Shown: one piece after another, positions 53,377-60,053 of the stretch | Layout: every line of letters starts with the position of its first letter | How positions within the stretch are numbered: position 1 is the stretch's first letter | Assembly: GCA_964544635.1 (NCBI GenBank) | Contig: CAZJCK010000002.1 | Location: 51,776-115,775 of the forward strand | DNA length: 64,000 nt | Reading direction: 5' to 3' | From: CAZJCK01 sp964544635 | Lineage (GTDB): Bacteria; Zixibacteria; MSB-5A5; GN15; FEB-12 | Notes under the pieces: generated by a model | The model's database searches: none | Told to the model about the DNA's origin: nothing | What the model saw: the letters and a program-made list of their open reading frames with translations, nothing else | Made by a program: the position numbers and the translations under genes

Positions 53377-54150
53377 ATGTATCGCAGTTTAGAAGAATTA
53401 CGCGGCTACGAAGTTCATGCGACCGATGGTGTCATCGGTAAAGTGAAAGACATGTTCTTCGATGACAGCGGCTGGGAAGTGCGCTGGCTGGTGGTCGATA
53501 CCGGTAATTTCCTGCCGGGTCGCAAAGTGCTCGTACCGCCGAGCGAGGTCGACAAGCCGGACTGGGAGTCGCAGCTGTTTCCGGTCGACCTGACCAAGCA
53601 GCAAATCAAAGAGAGCCCCACGATTGATGACAAGAAACCGGTGTCACGACAACAGGAGTTTCAGCTAACCAAGTTTTTTGGCTGGCATCCGTACTGGGTG
53701 CGCGGGCCGCTCGAGGGCGCCGTGCCGCCGCAGGACGAACCGGGCGGCGCTACCGATCAGCCGCCGCACGACGATGTCGAGACACCCGAGGTTGAGCCGT
53801 CCAGCGAATCGCACTTGCGGAGTATCGATGAAGTGCGCGGCTACCACATCCAGGCCGAGGACGGCGATGTCGGGCATATCCAGGATTTTATCGTCAATGA
53901 CGACAAATGGTCGATCCGTTATCTCGTTATCGATACCCGCAACCTGATCCCGGGCAAGAAAGTACTGCTTGCTACCTCGTGGGTGCACAGCGTGTCGTGG
54001 GAAGAAAGCACCGCTTTCGTCTCGGTGAAGCGCCAGGCTGTCAAGGACTCGCCGGAGTTTGATCCGACCAAACCGATCAACAAGGAGTATGAAGATACCC
54101 TGTATGATTACTATGGTCGCCCGGTGAAGAAGCAGCCGAGCAATGAGTAG
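53377..54150 (+). CDS. Tandem PRC-barrel protein
   Basis: A 257-aa protein with two PRC-barrel domains (about 1-75 and 146-222), each with the LRGY.V.A.DG.IG.V.D patterns and a D(S/D)..W.(V/I)R(W/Y)LV(V/I)DT strand, joined by an acidic, Pro-rich linker (about 115-145). PRC barrels mediate protein or RNA contacts (RimM, photosynthetic reaction centre H). Stand-alone tandem forms are common in stress islands and have no defined role. The ATG at 53377 follows AAGGAG. Confidence 0.88.
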   Translation: MYRSLEELRGYEVHATDGVIGKVKDMFFDDSGWEVRWLVVDTGNFLPGRKVLVPPSEVDKPDWESQLFPVDLTKQQIKESPTIDDKKPVSRQQEFQLTKFFGWHPYWVRGPLEGAVPPQDEPGGATDQPPHDDVETPEVEPSSESHLRSIDEVRGYHIQAEDGDVGHIQDFIVNDDKWSIRYLVIDTRNLIPGKKVLLATSWVHSVSWEESTAFVSVKRQAVKDSPEFDPTKPINKEYEDTLYDYYGRPVKKQPSNE

Positions 54151-54183
54151 GCATATACCAAATAGAAGGGAGGTATCGCCGGA

Positions 54184-54522
54184 ATGGCATTGAAACTGGG
54201 TAATTACTACTTTGATGGCCCCCATCCGACCGCCAGCGAGCTGGAGGATGTACCGGGCATAGTTGCAGTCATATCGAACTACCACGGCCGCCAGTCGCTG
54301 GCCGAGATTCGGGAAACGTCCGACATCCGCAAGGAGGCGACAGCGATTGCCAAAGCCAACAACCAGGATCCGTCGTCGCCACCAAAGGGCAACAACGCGG
54401 TGCTGTTTGCCGCCATATATATGCGCAATCAGCCCGATATGGAACGTCAGCGTATCATCCGCGAATTCCAGGATCAGTTCGATCTGCCGGCCGAGTTAGC
54501 CGACATGGACTACTCGGAGTAG
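54184..54522 (+). CDS. Small protein, possible degenerate GIY-YIG-fold family
   Basis: A 112-aa protein. The layout FDGPHPTASELEDVPGIVAV ... RQSLAEIRETSDIRKEATA ... NNAVLFAAIYMRNQPDMERQ resembles short bacterial GIY-YIG-like proteins in which the catalytic Tyr pair and Arg are mostly lost (the second motif is VAVIS). This is a pattern match only. GGGAGG precedes the ATG at 54184. Probably in one operon with the flanking PRC-barrel genes. Confidence 0.55.
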   Translation: MALKLGNYYFDGPHPTASELEDVPGIVAVISNYHGRQSLAEIRETSDIRKEATAIAKANNQDPSSPPKGNNAVLFAAIYMRNQPDMERQRIIREFQDQFDLPAELADMDYSE

Positions 54523-54537
54523 CCCTCAGACAAATCG

Positions 54538-54554
54538 GGAACACGTTGTGTTCC
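54538..54554 (+). promoter_or_regulatory. Start-codon hairpin or half-site palindrome
   Basis: GGAACAC-GTT-GTGTTCC is a perfect 7-bp inverted repeat that includes the GTG start (54548) of the next gene. As RNA it would hide the initiation codon; as DNA it repeats the GGAACA half-site found in dyads C and D. Confidence 0.45.
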
Positions 54555-55345
54555 AGGACGTTAAAGCAGTTGCAGTGAGGACAAATGTGAATACCGGTTC
54601 ATTTACCGATCTATGCCGCGGCGCGATCTATACGCCCGACGGTATGTACGGCCCGATCGAGGATATCATCCTGCGCGATGATACCTGGCAACTCACGCAT
54701 TTTGTCTGTCTCAGCGATGAGGACACGGCCGGACGCGAGGTTCTCATTCCAACCGGCTTGATCGCCGACATCGATCTCGATGCCGGCCGGTTCAGTGTCG
54801 ACAAAACGCACCAGCAGTTGCGTCAGAATCTCGCGCTTGCGACCGGCGACGCCGCAGTTCGTTTGCACGGCCTGGTGACCGCCGGGCGCCGACAAACGCG
54901 GCCAATCTATGTCGCTGGAGTCTCGCGGGGCGATCAGCCGCAACCGCTGGCGCCGGGACACCCGACCACCGAGAGTGAATCGGAGTTTTTGGACAATGAC
55001 GATATCATGGCTCGATTGAATGACGAACCGCATTACCGCCGCGCCTCCGACCTGATCGACTATCATCTCAAGTCTGAGGATGGCGTGATCGGGCCGATAA
55101 CGGAACTGTTCGTGAATCTGGAGACAGATCGATTGTCCCATGTCGTCGTGCGGCTGTTCGACAGCCAGACCAACCGTCGCATCCTCCTGCCGCTGCCGGA
55201 GTTGGCGGTTTGGGAACAGCGCCGCCTGCGCGTCGGCGTAACCGCCGAGGAGATCGACAGCGGCCCGTTGCTCGAGCCCGATGTCTCGATCACGAAAAAA
55301 CATGTACGCGAATCATCAGAACACTTCATACCGACCAAACAATAA
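54548..55345 (+). CDS. Divergent tandem PRC-barrel protein
   Basis: A 265-aa protein related to the upstream PRC-barrel protein: domain 1 about 15-80 (GAIYTPDGMYGPIEDIILRD followed by TWQLTHFV), domain 2 about 165-235 (YHLKSEDGVIGPITELFVNL followed by LSHVVV). The linker is acidic. GTG 54548 is taken as start with GGGA upstream. Function unknown. Confidence 0.8.
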   Translation: MFQDVKAVAVRTNVNTGSFTDLCRGAIYTPDGMYGPIEDIILRDDTWQLTHFVCLSDEDTAGREVLIPTGLIADIDLDAGRFSVDKTHQQLRQNLALATGDAAVRLHGLVTAGRRQTRPIYVAGVSRGDQPQPLAPGHPTTESESEFLDNDDIMARLNDEPHYRRASDLIDYHLKSEDGVIGPITELFVNLETDRLSHVVVRLFDSQTNRRILLPLPELAVWEQRRLRVGVTAEEIDSGPLLEPDVSITKKHVRESSEHFIPTKQ

Positions 55346-55370
55346 CGTTCCATGTGCAAGGAGTTGAATC

Positions 55371-55664
55371 ATGCAAGACGAAAAGCAGAAGTACATTGAT
55401 GAAATGAAAGGCCAGCTCGAGCGCCTGCAGGGCCGCCTGAACGACATCGAGGCCCAGGCCGCCAAGGCCGGCGAGTCGATGAAGGAACAGTACGCCGAAC
55501 ACGTCAGTGCCCTCGAAGCAAAGATGAACGAAGCACGGGGCCAACTTGACGAGTTACAAAGTGCCGGTGAAGATCAGTGGTCCAGTGCAAAGGAAAAGGT
55601 GCAGAAGGCGTGGGACGACGTCAACAATGCCTTCACCGATGCAACGGCATCACTTTCGAAATAA
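55371..55664 (+). CDS. Coiled-coil protein (sll1863-like stress protein)
   Basis: A 97-aa nearly all-helical protein, charged and heptad-patterned (EKQKYIDEMKGQLERLQGRL ... QWSSAKEKVQKAWDDVNNAF). It resembles the small coiled-coil 'sll1863 family stress response' proteins. The C-terminal W-(S/D) helix could be amphipathic. CAAGGAG precedes the ATG at 55371. It forms a pair with the next gene. Confidence 0.75.
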   Translation: MQDEKQKYIDEMKGQLERLQGRLNDIEAQAAKAGESMKEQYAEHVSALEAKMNEARGQLDELQSAGEDQWSSAKEKVQKAWDDVNNAFTDATASLSK

Positions 55665-55692
55665 CTCTATCACTGTTTGGAACGAGGTGCCC

Positions 55693-56013
55693 GTGACTGC
55701 CGAATCCGACAAATATCAACAGTATGAACAGGAACTGAAGCAGCAGATTCAGGACTGGAACGACCAGCTTGAGCAACTGCGTGCACGAATTGAAGATACG
55801 TCACATGATGCCGCTCAAGAGCTGCGCAAACGGATTGACGAAGTTGATGATTTGAAGCGAAAGTTCCAGGTACGCCTGGATGAGTTGCAAAACCACATGA
55901 ACAAGCAATGGGAAAACAAGAAGCTTGGTGTGGAACGGGCACGATATGAGGTAAACCTGGCGCTGGAAGAAGTCAAAAAGACCGATGGTGAGAAATCTTC
56001 AGACAGCACCTGA
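55693..56013 (+). CDS. Second coiled-coil protein of the pair
   Basis: A 106-aa, strongly helical and charged protein (KYQQYEQELKQQIQDWNDQL onward). Starts at GTG 55693 behind GAGGTG; the open frame upstream to 55546 overlaps the previous gene and is rejected. It probably forms a homo- or heteromeric coiled coil with the upstream product. Confidence 0.7.
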   Translation: MTAESDKYQQYEQELKQQIQDWNDQLEQLRARIEDTSHDAAQELRKRIDEVDDLKRKFQVRLDELQNHMNKQWENKKLGVERARYEVNLALEEVKKTDGEKSSDST

Positions 56014-56040
56014 CAATTGGAGCGCGATGTAGTATCTTTG

Positions 56041-56057
56041 TGTACCATTACGGAACA
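56041..56057 (+). promoter_or_regulatory. Dyad site C upstream of the sigma-54 activator gene
   Basis: TGTACC-N5-GGAACA, an inverted repeat with one mismatch, 164 bp before the activator's ATG. It nearly repeats site D (57636): the two share TGTACC and GGAACAGT with equal spacing. Possible autoregulatory binding site. Confidence 0.5.
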
Positions 56058-56220
56058 GTGCAGAGGACGTTTTATACACGTCGTACTTAATCACTGCACG
56101 GCGGTGTCGTCCCATCATGGGTTCCCGTTGCCAACCGGGGATCATCTTCCCGATTCCGGTATCGCTCTCACCATACTGACAGACTAATTGTTGGCGGGTA
56201 GCAAGGAAGGAGGCCCAGCG

Positions 56221-57570
56221 ATGAGAATATTGATACTCTCAGCCGACTCAGGGCTCCACCAGCGAATTGAGAAACTTGACCACCAGGCGATAGGGGAAAT
56301 ACATCACGAATCCTCAATTGCTGCGTTGAAATCGCATTTGAGGAAAGTTGAGTATGAGATTGTCATTCTCTCCAGCGATGTATGTGACCCCGGCGAAGCC
56401 GACTGGTCAAATCTGATCGCATCGATCACCGCTCGGAGCCCACAAACACAAATCATAGCTCTCGTCGAACCGGAGCACCTGAAAGTCGCGCAGACGGCGA
56501 TCAATGCCGGCGGTTATCTGTACAGCCGCCTGCCTATCTGCGACAGTGAATTGAAGATGCTCATCGACATGGCGATCAGCGATCGTCCACACTATTACCG
56601 CAAGCTGTCGAAGAGTGAACGTCGAAGCGAAACCGCCATGGGGCCGCTGATCGGTAAATCGCGGCAAATGCGCGATGTGTACGACCAGATTCGAAAGATT
56701 GCCGAAACCGATATCCCGGTGCTCATCATGGGTGAAACCGGTACCGGCAAGGAGCTGGTAGCCAACACGATTCACCGTCGGAGCCGACGCAAGGAAGGCC
56801 CCTACTTACCGGTCAATCTGGCCTCGCTGCCGACTGAACTGGCCGCCAGCGAACTGTTCGGCCATGAGAAAGGCTCCTTTTCGGGCGCCGTCAAGCAGCA
56901 CCGCGGCGTTTTCGAACGTGCTGTCGACGGTACTGTTTTTCTCGACGAAATCGACTCGATCGGCGAGAAAGTTCGTGTCAGCCTGTTGCGGTTGATCGAA
57001 CAGCAGCAGTTTTTCCGCCTCGGCGGACAGGCATCGATCCGCAGCAACGCCCGACTGATCACGGCATCCAACGTCGACCTCGAAGACATGACCCGCGAGA
57101 ACAAGTTCCGAAAGGACCTGTTCTACCGTCTCGACGGTTTCCGCATTACCCTGCCGCCATTGCGCGATCGGGCGGAGGATATCCAACTGCTGGCCGGTCG
57201 GATGGTGGCAACCTATACCCAGCGTTTCAACAAGAGGGTTGACGACATATCAGAAGACTTCATTGATCACCTGAAAGCGCACGACTGGCCGGGCAATGTG
57301 CGGGAGTTCAAGAACGTGCTGCAGCGCTCCGTCCTGGTATGTGATGGTCCGCAACTGAAGCCGATACATTTGCCGCCACGGCTGCTGAAGCGTCCGACCC
57401 AGGCCAAGCGCCTGAGTTTCGATATCGGCACACCGCTTGATGAAATCGAACGTCGCATGGTCATCAAGGCGCTTGAGGCGACCCAGAACAACCGCAAGGA
57501 AGCGGCCCGTCTTCTCGGTATCAGCCGTCGCGCCATCTACAACAAACTCAACAAGCACGACATTCAGTAG
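56221..57570 (+). CDS. Sigma-54-dependent activator with degenerate receiver domain
   Basis: A 449-aa NtrC-like protein: receiver-like domain (about 1-120), AAA+ (about 140-370) with Walker A GETGTGKE, sigma-54 contact loop GSFSGA (GAFTGA in most), Walker B GTVFLDEID and arginine finger region RKDLFYRLDGF, then a Fis-type helix-turn-helix (NNRKEAARLLGISRRAIYNKL). The receiver lacks the acidic pair (SADS in place of DDE) and the acceptor Asp aligns with Ser in VILSSDV, so phosphorylation is unlikely. AAGGAGG precedes ATG 56221. Probably drives the sigma-54 promoter at 57740. Confidence 0.93.
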   Translation: MRILILSADSGLHQRIEKLDHQAIGEIHHESSIAALKSHLRKVEYEIVILSSDVCDPGEADWSNLIASITARSPQTQIIALVEPEHLKVAQTAINAGGYLYSRLPICDSELKMLIDMAISDRPHYYRKLSKSERRSETAMGPLIGKSRQMRDVYDQIRKIAETDIPVLIMGETGTGKELVANTIHRRSRRKEGPYLPVNLASLPTELAASELFGHEKGSFSGAVKQHRGVFERAVDGTVFLDEIDSIGEKVRVSLLRLIEQQQFFRLGGQASIRSNARLITASNVDLEDMTRENKFRKDLFYRLDGFRITLPPLRDRAEDIQLLAGRMVATYTQRFNKRVDDISEDFIDHLKAHDWPGNVREFKNVLQRSVLVCDGPQLKPIHLPPRLLKRPTQAKRLSFDIGTPLDEIERRMVIKALEATQNNRKEAARLLGISRRAIYNKLNKHDIQ

Positions 57571-57598
57571 TTAATCAAGACCTGCGGAACAGGCAGTT

Positions 57599-57629
57599 GC
57601 CGCCCGGCCACGGAGGTCGGGTGGCATTT
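57599..57629 (+). terminator. Terminator after the sigma-54 activator gene
   Basis: An 11-bp stem (57599-57609 with 57615-57625, two G-U pairs, 5-nt loop) followed by ATTT, 28 bp after the stop codon. The short T-run makes it moderate. Confidence 0.6.
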
Positions 57630-57635
57630 CCTAAT

Positions 57636-57652
57636 TGTACCAATCGGGAACA
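57636..57652 (+). promoter_or_regulatory. Dyad site D, candidate enhancer of the sigma-54 promoter
   Basis: TGTACC-N5-GGAACA, about 100 bp upstream of the -24 element at 57740, the usual enhancer distance for a sigma-54 activator. Near-identical to site C. Confidence 0.55.
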
Positions 57653-57739
57653 GTTTACACGCTATTCTGCGGTCGCGCGGCAATGACCGCTCACGAGCGC
57701 ACCACACAGCCTGTCGTTGTCCAATTGAACCGGGACGTT

Positions 57740-57755
57740 CGGCACGTTCATTGCT
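57740..57755 (+). promoter_or_regulatory. Sigma-54 (RpoN) promoter
   Basis: CGGCACG-N4-TTGCT matches the -24/-12 consensus TGGCACG-N4-TTGCW at all but the first base, with the exact GG-N10-GC spacing. It should drive the receiver-like gene, the dehydrogenase and dodecin. The activator gene lies directly upstream. Confidence 0.8.
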
Positions 57756-57858
57756 CTTTATAAAGGCAGCCATGAAAGCTTGTAAATAGAAAGATGATGA
57801 ACCAGTACCCTGTTAAGCCACACACGGTCTGGTCACTCGAATGAGGAGCCTTCTGAAG

Positions 57859-58242
57859 ATGACCGCAGATTCCAATCGAGTACTCACCATTGAAGGTGCC
57901 GGTCACTCAGAGTTACAACAGCGATGTCGCGACTGGGGATTTGCCGCCGTTGGTACGCAGAGCATGTGGACTGCCGTGAGCGCCTTTAGAACCCAGGATT
58001 TTTCGGCAGTCGTCATCGACCTCGAAACGATCACCGACGACATCCTCGAACTGGTGCTCAACCTTCGCGACATCAACAATGTCGTGCCGATTCTCGTCCT
58101 CGGCGAACCGACCGATGAGCAATTGAAGCGAGCGCTGCAGAATAGAACCAAAGTGTACCTGCTCGTTGACCGGCAGGATGACGAACTTCGGGCGCACACC
58201 GCGAGAGTGATGGAACACCAATCGCGGCAGGACAGGAAATGA
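57859..58242 (+). CDS. Receiver-like (pseudo-receiver) protein
   Basis: A 127-aa single CheY-fold protein. The acceptor Asp region is present (AVVIDLETI), but the acidic pair is lost (TIEGAG) and the conserved Lys near the end is not evident (KVYLLVDRQ). ATG 57859 has AGGAG upstream; ATG 57841 is possible. First gene behind the sigma-54 promoter. It may act as an unphosphorylated interaction partner of the activator encoded upstream (inference). Confidence 0.8.
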   Translation: MTADSNRVLTIEGAGHSELQQRCRDWGFAAVGTQSMWTAVSAFRTQDFSAVVIDLETITDDILELVLNLRDINNVVPILVLGEPTDEQLKRALQNRTKVYLLVDRQDDELRAHTARVMEHQSRQDRK

Positions 58243-58259
58243 AAAACTGAGGAATGACC

Positions 58260-59327
58260 ATGAAAGACAAGATGAAGGCTTTTGTAATGAAGAAGATCGG
58301 CGAAGTTGGTTTCGTCGAAAAGGACAGCCCGACCGACCCCGGCCCCAACGGCGCCGTGGTGCGAACCACCCATGCACTCGTATGCACGTCCGATACGCAT
58401 ACCGTCGGCGGTGCGGTCGGCGAGCGAGATAACCTGACACTCGGCCACGAGGCCGTCGGCATAGTCGAAAAAGTCGGCGAGACCGTCGAGTCGTTCAAGG
58501 AAGGTGACCGGGTCGCGGTCAATGCCATCACACCGTGCTTCCAGTGCGAAAACTGTCAGCGCGGCTACACCTCGCAGTGCACCCAGATGCTCGGCGGCTG
58601 GAAATTCGCAAACGTCAAGGACGGCGTGTTCGCTGAATACTTCCATGTCAATAATGCCGAGGCCAACCTGGCGCCGATTCCCGACGGCCTGTCGGAAGAG
58701 AAAGCGGTGTACACTACCGACATGATGTCGACCGGATTCGTCGGCGCCGAGCATGCCAACATACCGATCGGCGGTACGGTAGCGGTATTCGCGCAGGGAC
58801 CGGTTGGCTTGATGGCCACGGTAGGAGCGCGCCTGATGGGTGCCGGCAAAGTGTTTGCCGTCGAAACCATCGACAACCGCAAGAAACTCGCCAGACAGTT
58901 CGGCGCCGATGACGTCATCGACTTCAAGCAAACTGATCCGGTTGAAGCGATACTTGGCGCTACCGACGGGGTTGGTGTCGACTCGGCAATCGAATCGCTC
59001 GGTATGCAAAAGAGTTTCGAGGATTGCGTGAAGGTAACCCGACCCGGCGGCACGATTTCGAATATCGGCTATCACGGCGAGGGGGATACGGTCGATATTC
59101 CGCGCATGGAATGGGGTGTCGGGATGGGCGACAAAACCATTCGCACCGCCCTCTGCCCCGGCGGGCGCGAACGGATGAAACGTCTGATGCGCCTGCTTGA
59201 AAGCGGCCGCGTCGATCCCACGCCGATGACCACGCATACCTTTTCCTTCGACGAAGCCGAGAAGGCATTCAAGATGATGAAGTCGAAGGAAGACGGCATC
59301 ATAAAGCCGCTACTAACATTTGGATAA
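58260..59327 (+). CDS. Zinc-dependent NADP(H) secondary-alcohol (isopropanol-type) dehydrogenase
   Basis: A 355-aa close match in layout to Thermoanaerobacter/Clostridium secondary alcohol dehydrogenases (GHEAVGIVEKVG, GWKFANVKDGVFAEYFHV, MEWGVGMGDKTI, ALCPGGRERM). Catalytic zinc ligands C42, H63, E64 and D154 correspond to C37, H59, E60 and D150 of that enzyme. Unlike it, a structural-zinc-type Cys set is present (C93, C96, C99, C107). ATG 58260 has GAGG 7 nt upstream; ATG 58254 is too close to it. Reduces ketones or aldehydes, possibly in stress detoxification. Confidence 0.92.
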   Translation: MKDKMKAFVMKKIGEVGFVEKDSPTDPGPNGAVVRTTHALVCTSDTHTVGGAVGERDNLTLGHEAVGIVEKVGETVESFKEGDRVAVNAITPCFQCENCQRGYTSQCTQMLGGWKFANVKDGVFAEYFHVNNAEANLAPIPDGLSEEKAVYTTDMMSTGFVGAEHANIPIGGTVAVFAQGPVGLMATVGARLMGAGKVFAVETIDNRKKLARQFGADDVIDFKQTDPVEAILGATDGVGVDSAIESLGMQKSFEDCVKVTRPGGTISNIGYHGEGDTVDIPRMEWGVGMGDKTIRTALCPGGRERMKRLMRLLESGRVDPTPMTTHTFSFDEAEKAFKMMKSKEDGIIKPLLTFG

Positions 59328-59351
59328 CCATAAACCGGAAGGAGAGCCATC

Positions 59352-59558
59352 GTGGCTGTCGTAAAAGTAATTGAAGTGCTCGCAGAATCTGACAAGGGCT
59401 GGGAAGATGCTGCCCAGCAGGCGTTGACGGAAGCATCACAGACCGTCAAGAATATCAAGTCCATTTATGTCAAGGACATGCAGGCGATCGTGAACGGCGG
59501 CAAGATTGAGAAGTATCGTATCAACGCCAAGATATCGTTCATGGTCGGCGAGCAATAA
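59352..59558 (+). CDS. Dodecin flavin-binding protein
   Basis: A 68-aa member of the dodecin family, which forms hollow dodecamers that bind flavins and store or protect them. Family pattern: MAVVKVIEVLAESDKGWEDA with the flavin-stacking Trp in GWEDA, and KIEKYRINAKISFMV in the last strands. GTG start at 59352 behind GGAGAG. It is the third gene of the sigma-54 unit, 24 bp after the dehydrogenase. Confidence 0.95.
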   Translation: MAVVKVIEVLAESDKGWEDAAQQALTEASQTVKNIKSIYVKDMQAIVNGGKIEKYRINAKISFMVGEQ

Positions 59559-59615
59559 AAGCGACCCTGCTCCCGGTCTTCGAATGGGAGCGTCCCTTGC
59601 TGCCCTTATGTGAAC

Positions 59616-59667
59616 GGCCGGCCCTCATCGCGCCCGCGATGGGGGCCGCCGAATTTGGGCCGGCCCA
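59616..59667. repeat. GC-rich palindromic cluster
   Basis: A strong hairpin (59616-59650: GGCCGGCCCTCATCGC pairs with GCGATGGGGGCCGCC with one bulge) is followed by the 12-bp palindrome TGGGCCGGCCCA (59656-59667). No T-run. It separates dodecin from the next gene and probably acts as a terminator or RNA-stability element. Confidence 0.5.
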
Positions 59668-59742
59668 TATCGACCGTGGAACCTACCGCCCGAGAGCCCC
59701 GTTTTAGTACCGACAACGTAGAACTCGAGCAAGGCGGTTCTC

Positions 59743-60042
59743 ATGGACTGGGTCTTACAATCTCCCTACAATTTAGTATTCGCAGATATCTGCTTTGCGC
59801 TCGCCGCCTGGGCATTAGTGCGCGGCGTGAAGAATTTTCGTCGCGGCTATGGTTCCGACGACGGCTCGCTGGAAGTCGTACGGGGGGTTCGCGGCGGCAT
59901 CCTCTTCGCCGGCCTGACCTTCATCGGTTGCGGACTGGCCCTCGAGGTAAGCTGGCCTGTCTGGTTCGGGTTGGTGTTCCTGTTCGAGGAGATTATCGAG
60001 ACGGGAATAATGGTGCTGGCGCTCCGCTCGCAACGGGACTGA
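59743..60042 (+). CDS. Small membrane protein, unknown function
   Basis: A 99-aa protein with three hydrophobic helices (about 8-27, 50-67 and 71-93) and a polar loop (NFRRGYGSDDGSLE). No family is recognised. ATG 59743 with GGCGG upstream. It ends 11 bp before the convergent kinase gene. Confidence 0.65.
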   Translation: MDWVLQSPYNLVFADICFALAAWALVRGVKNFRRGYGSDDGSLEVVRGVRGGILFAGLTFIGCGLALEVSWPVWFGLVFLFEEIIETGIMVLALRSQRD

Positions 60043-60053
60043 TCAGTATCGGC

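Noticed and set aside
56119..56135. GGGTTCCCGTTGCC as a sigma-54 promoter of the activator gene
   Set aside because: Spacing is 9 bp, one too few, and the -24 box lacks GGCAC.
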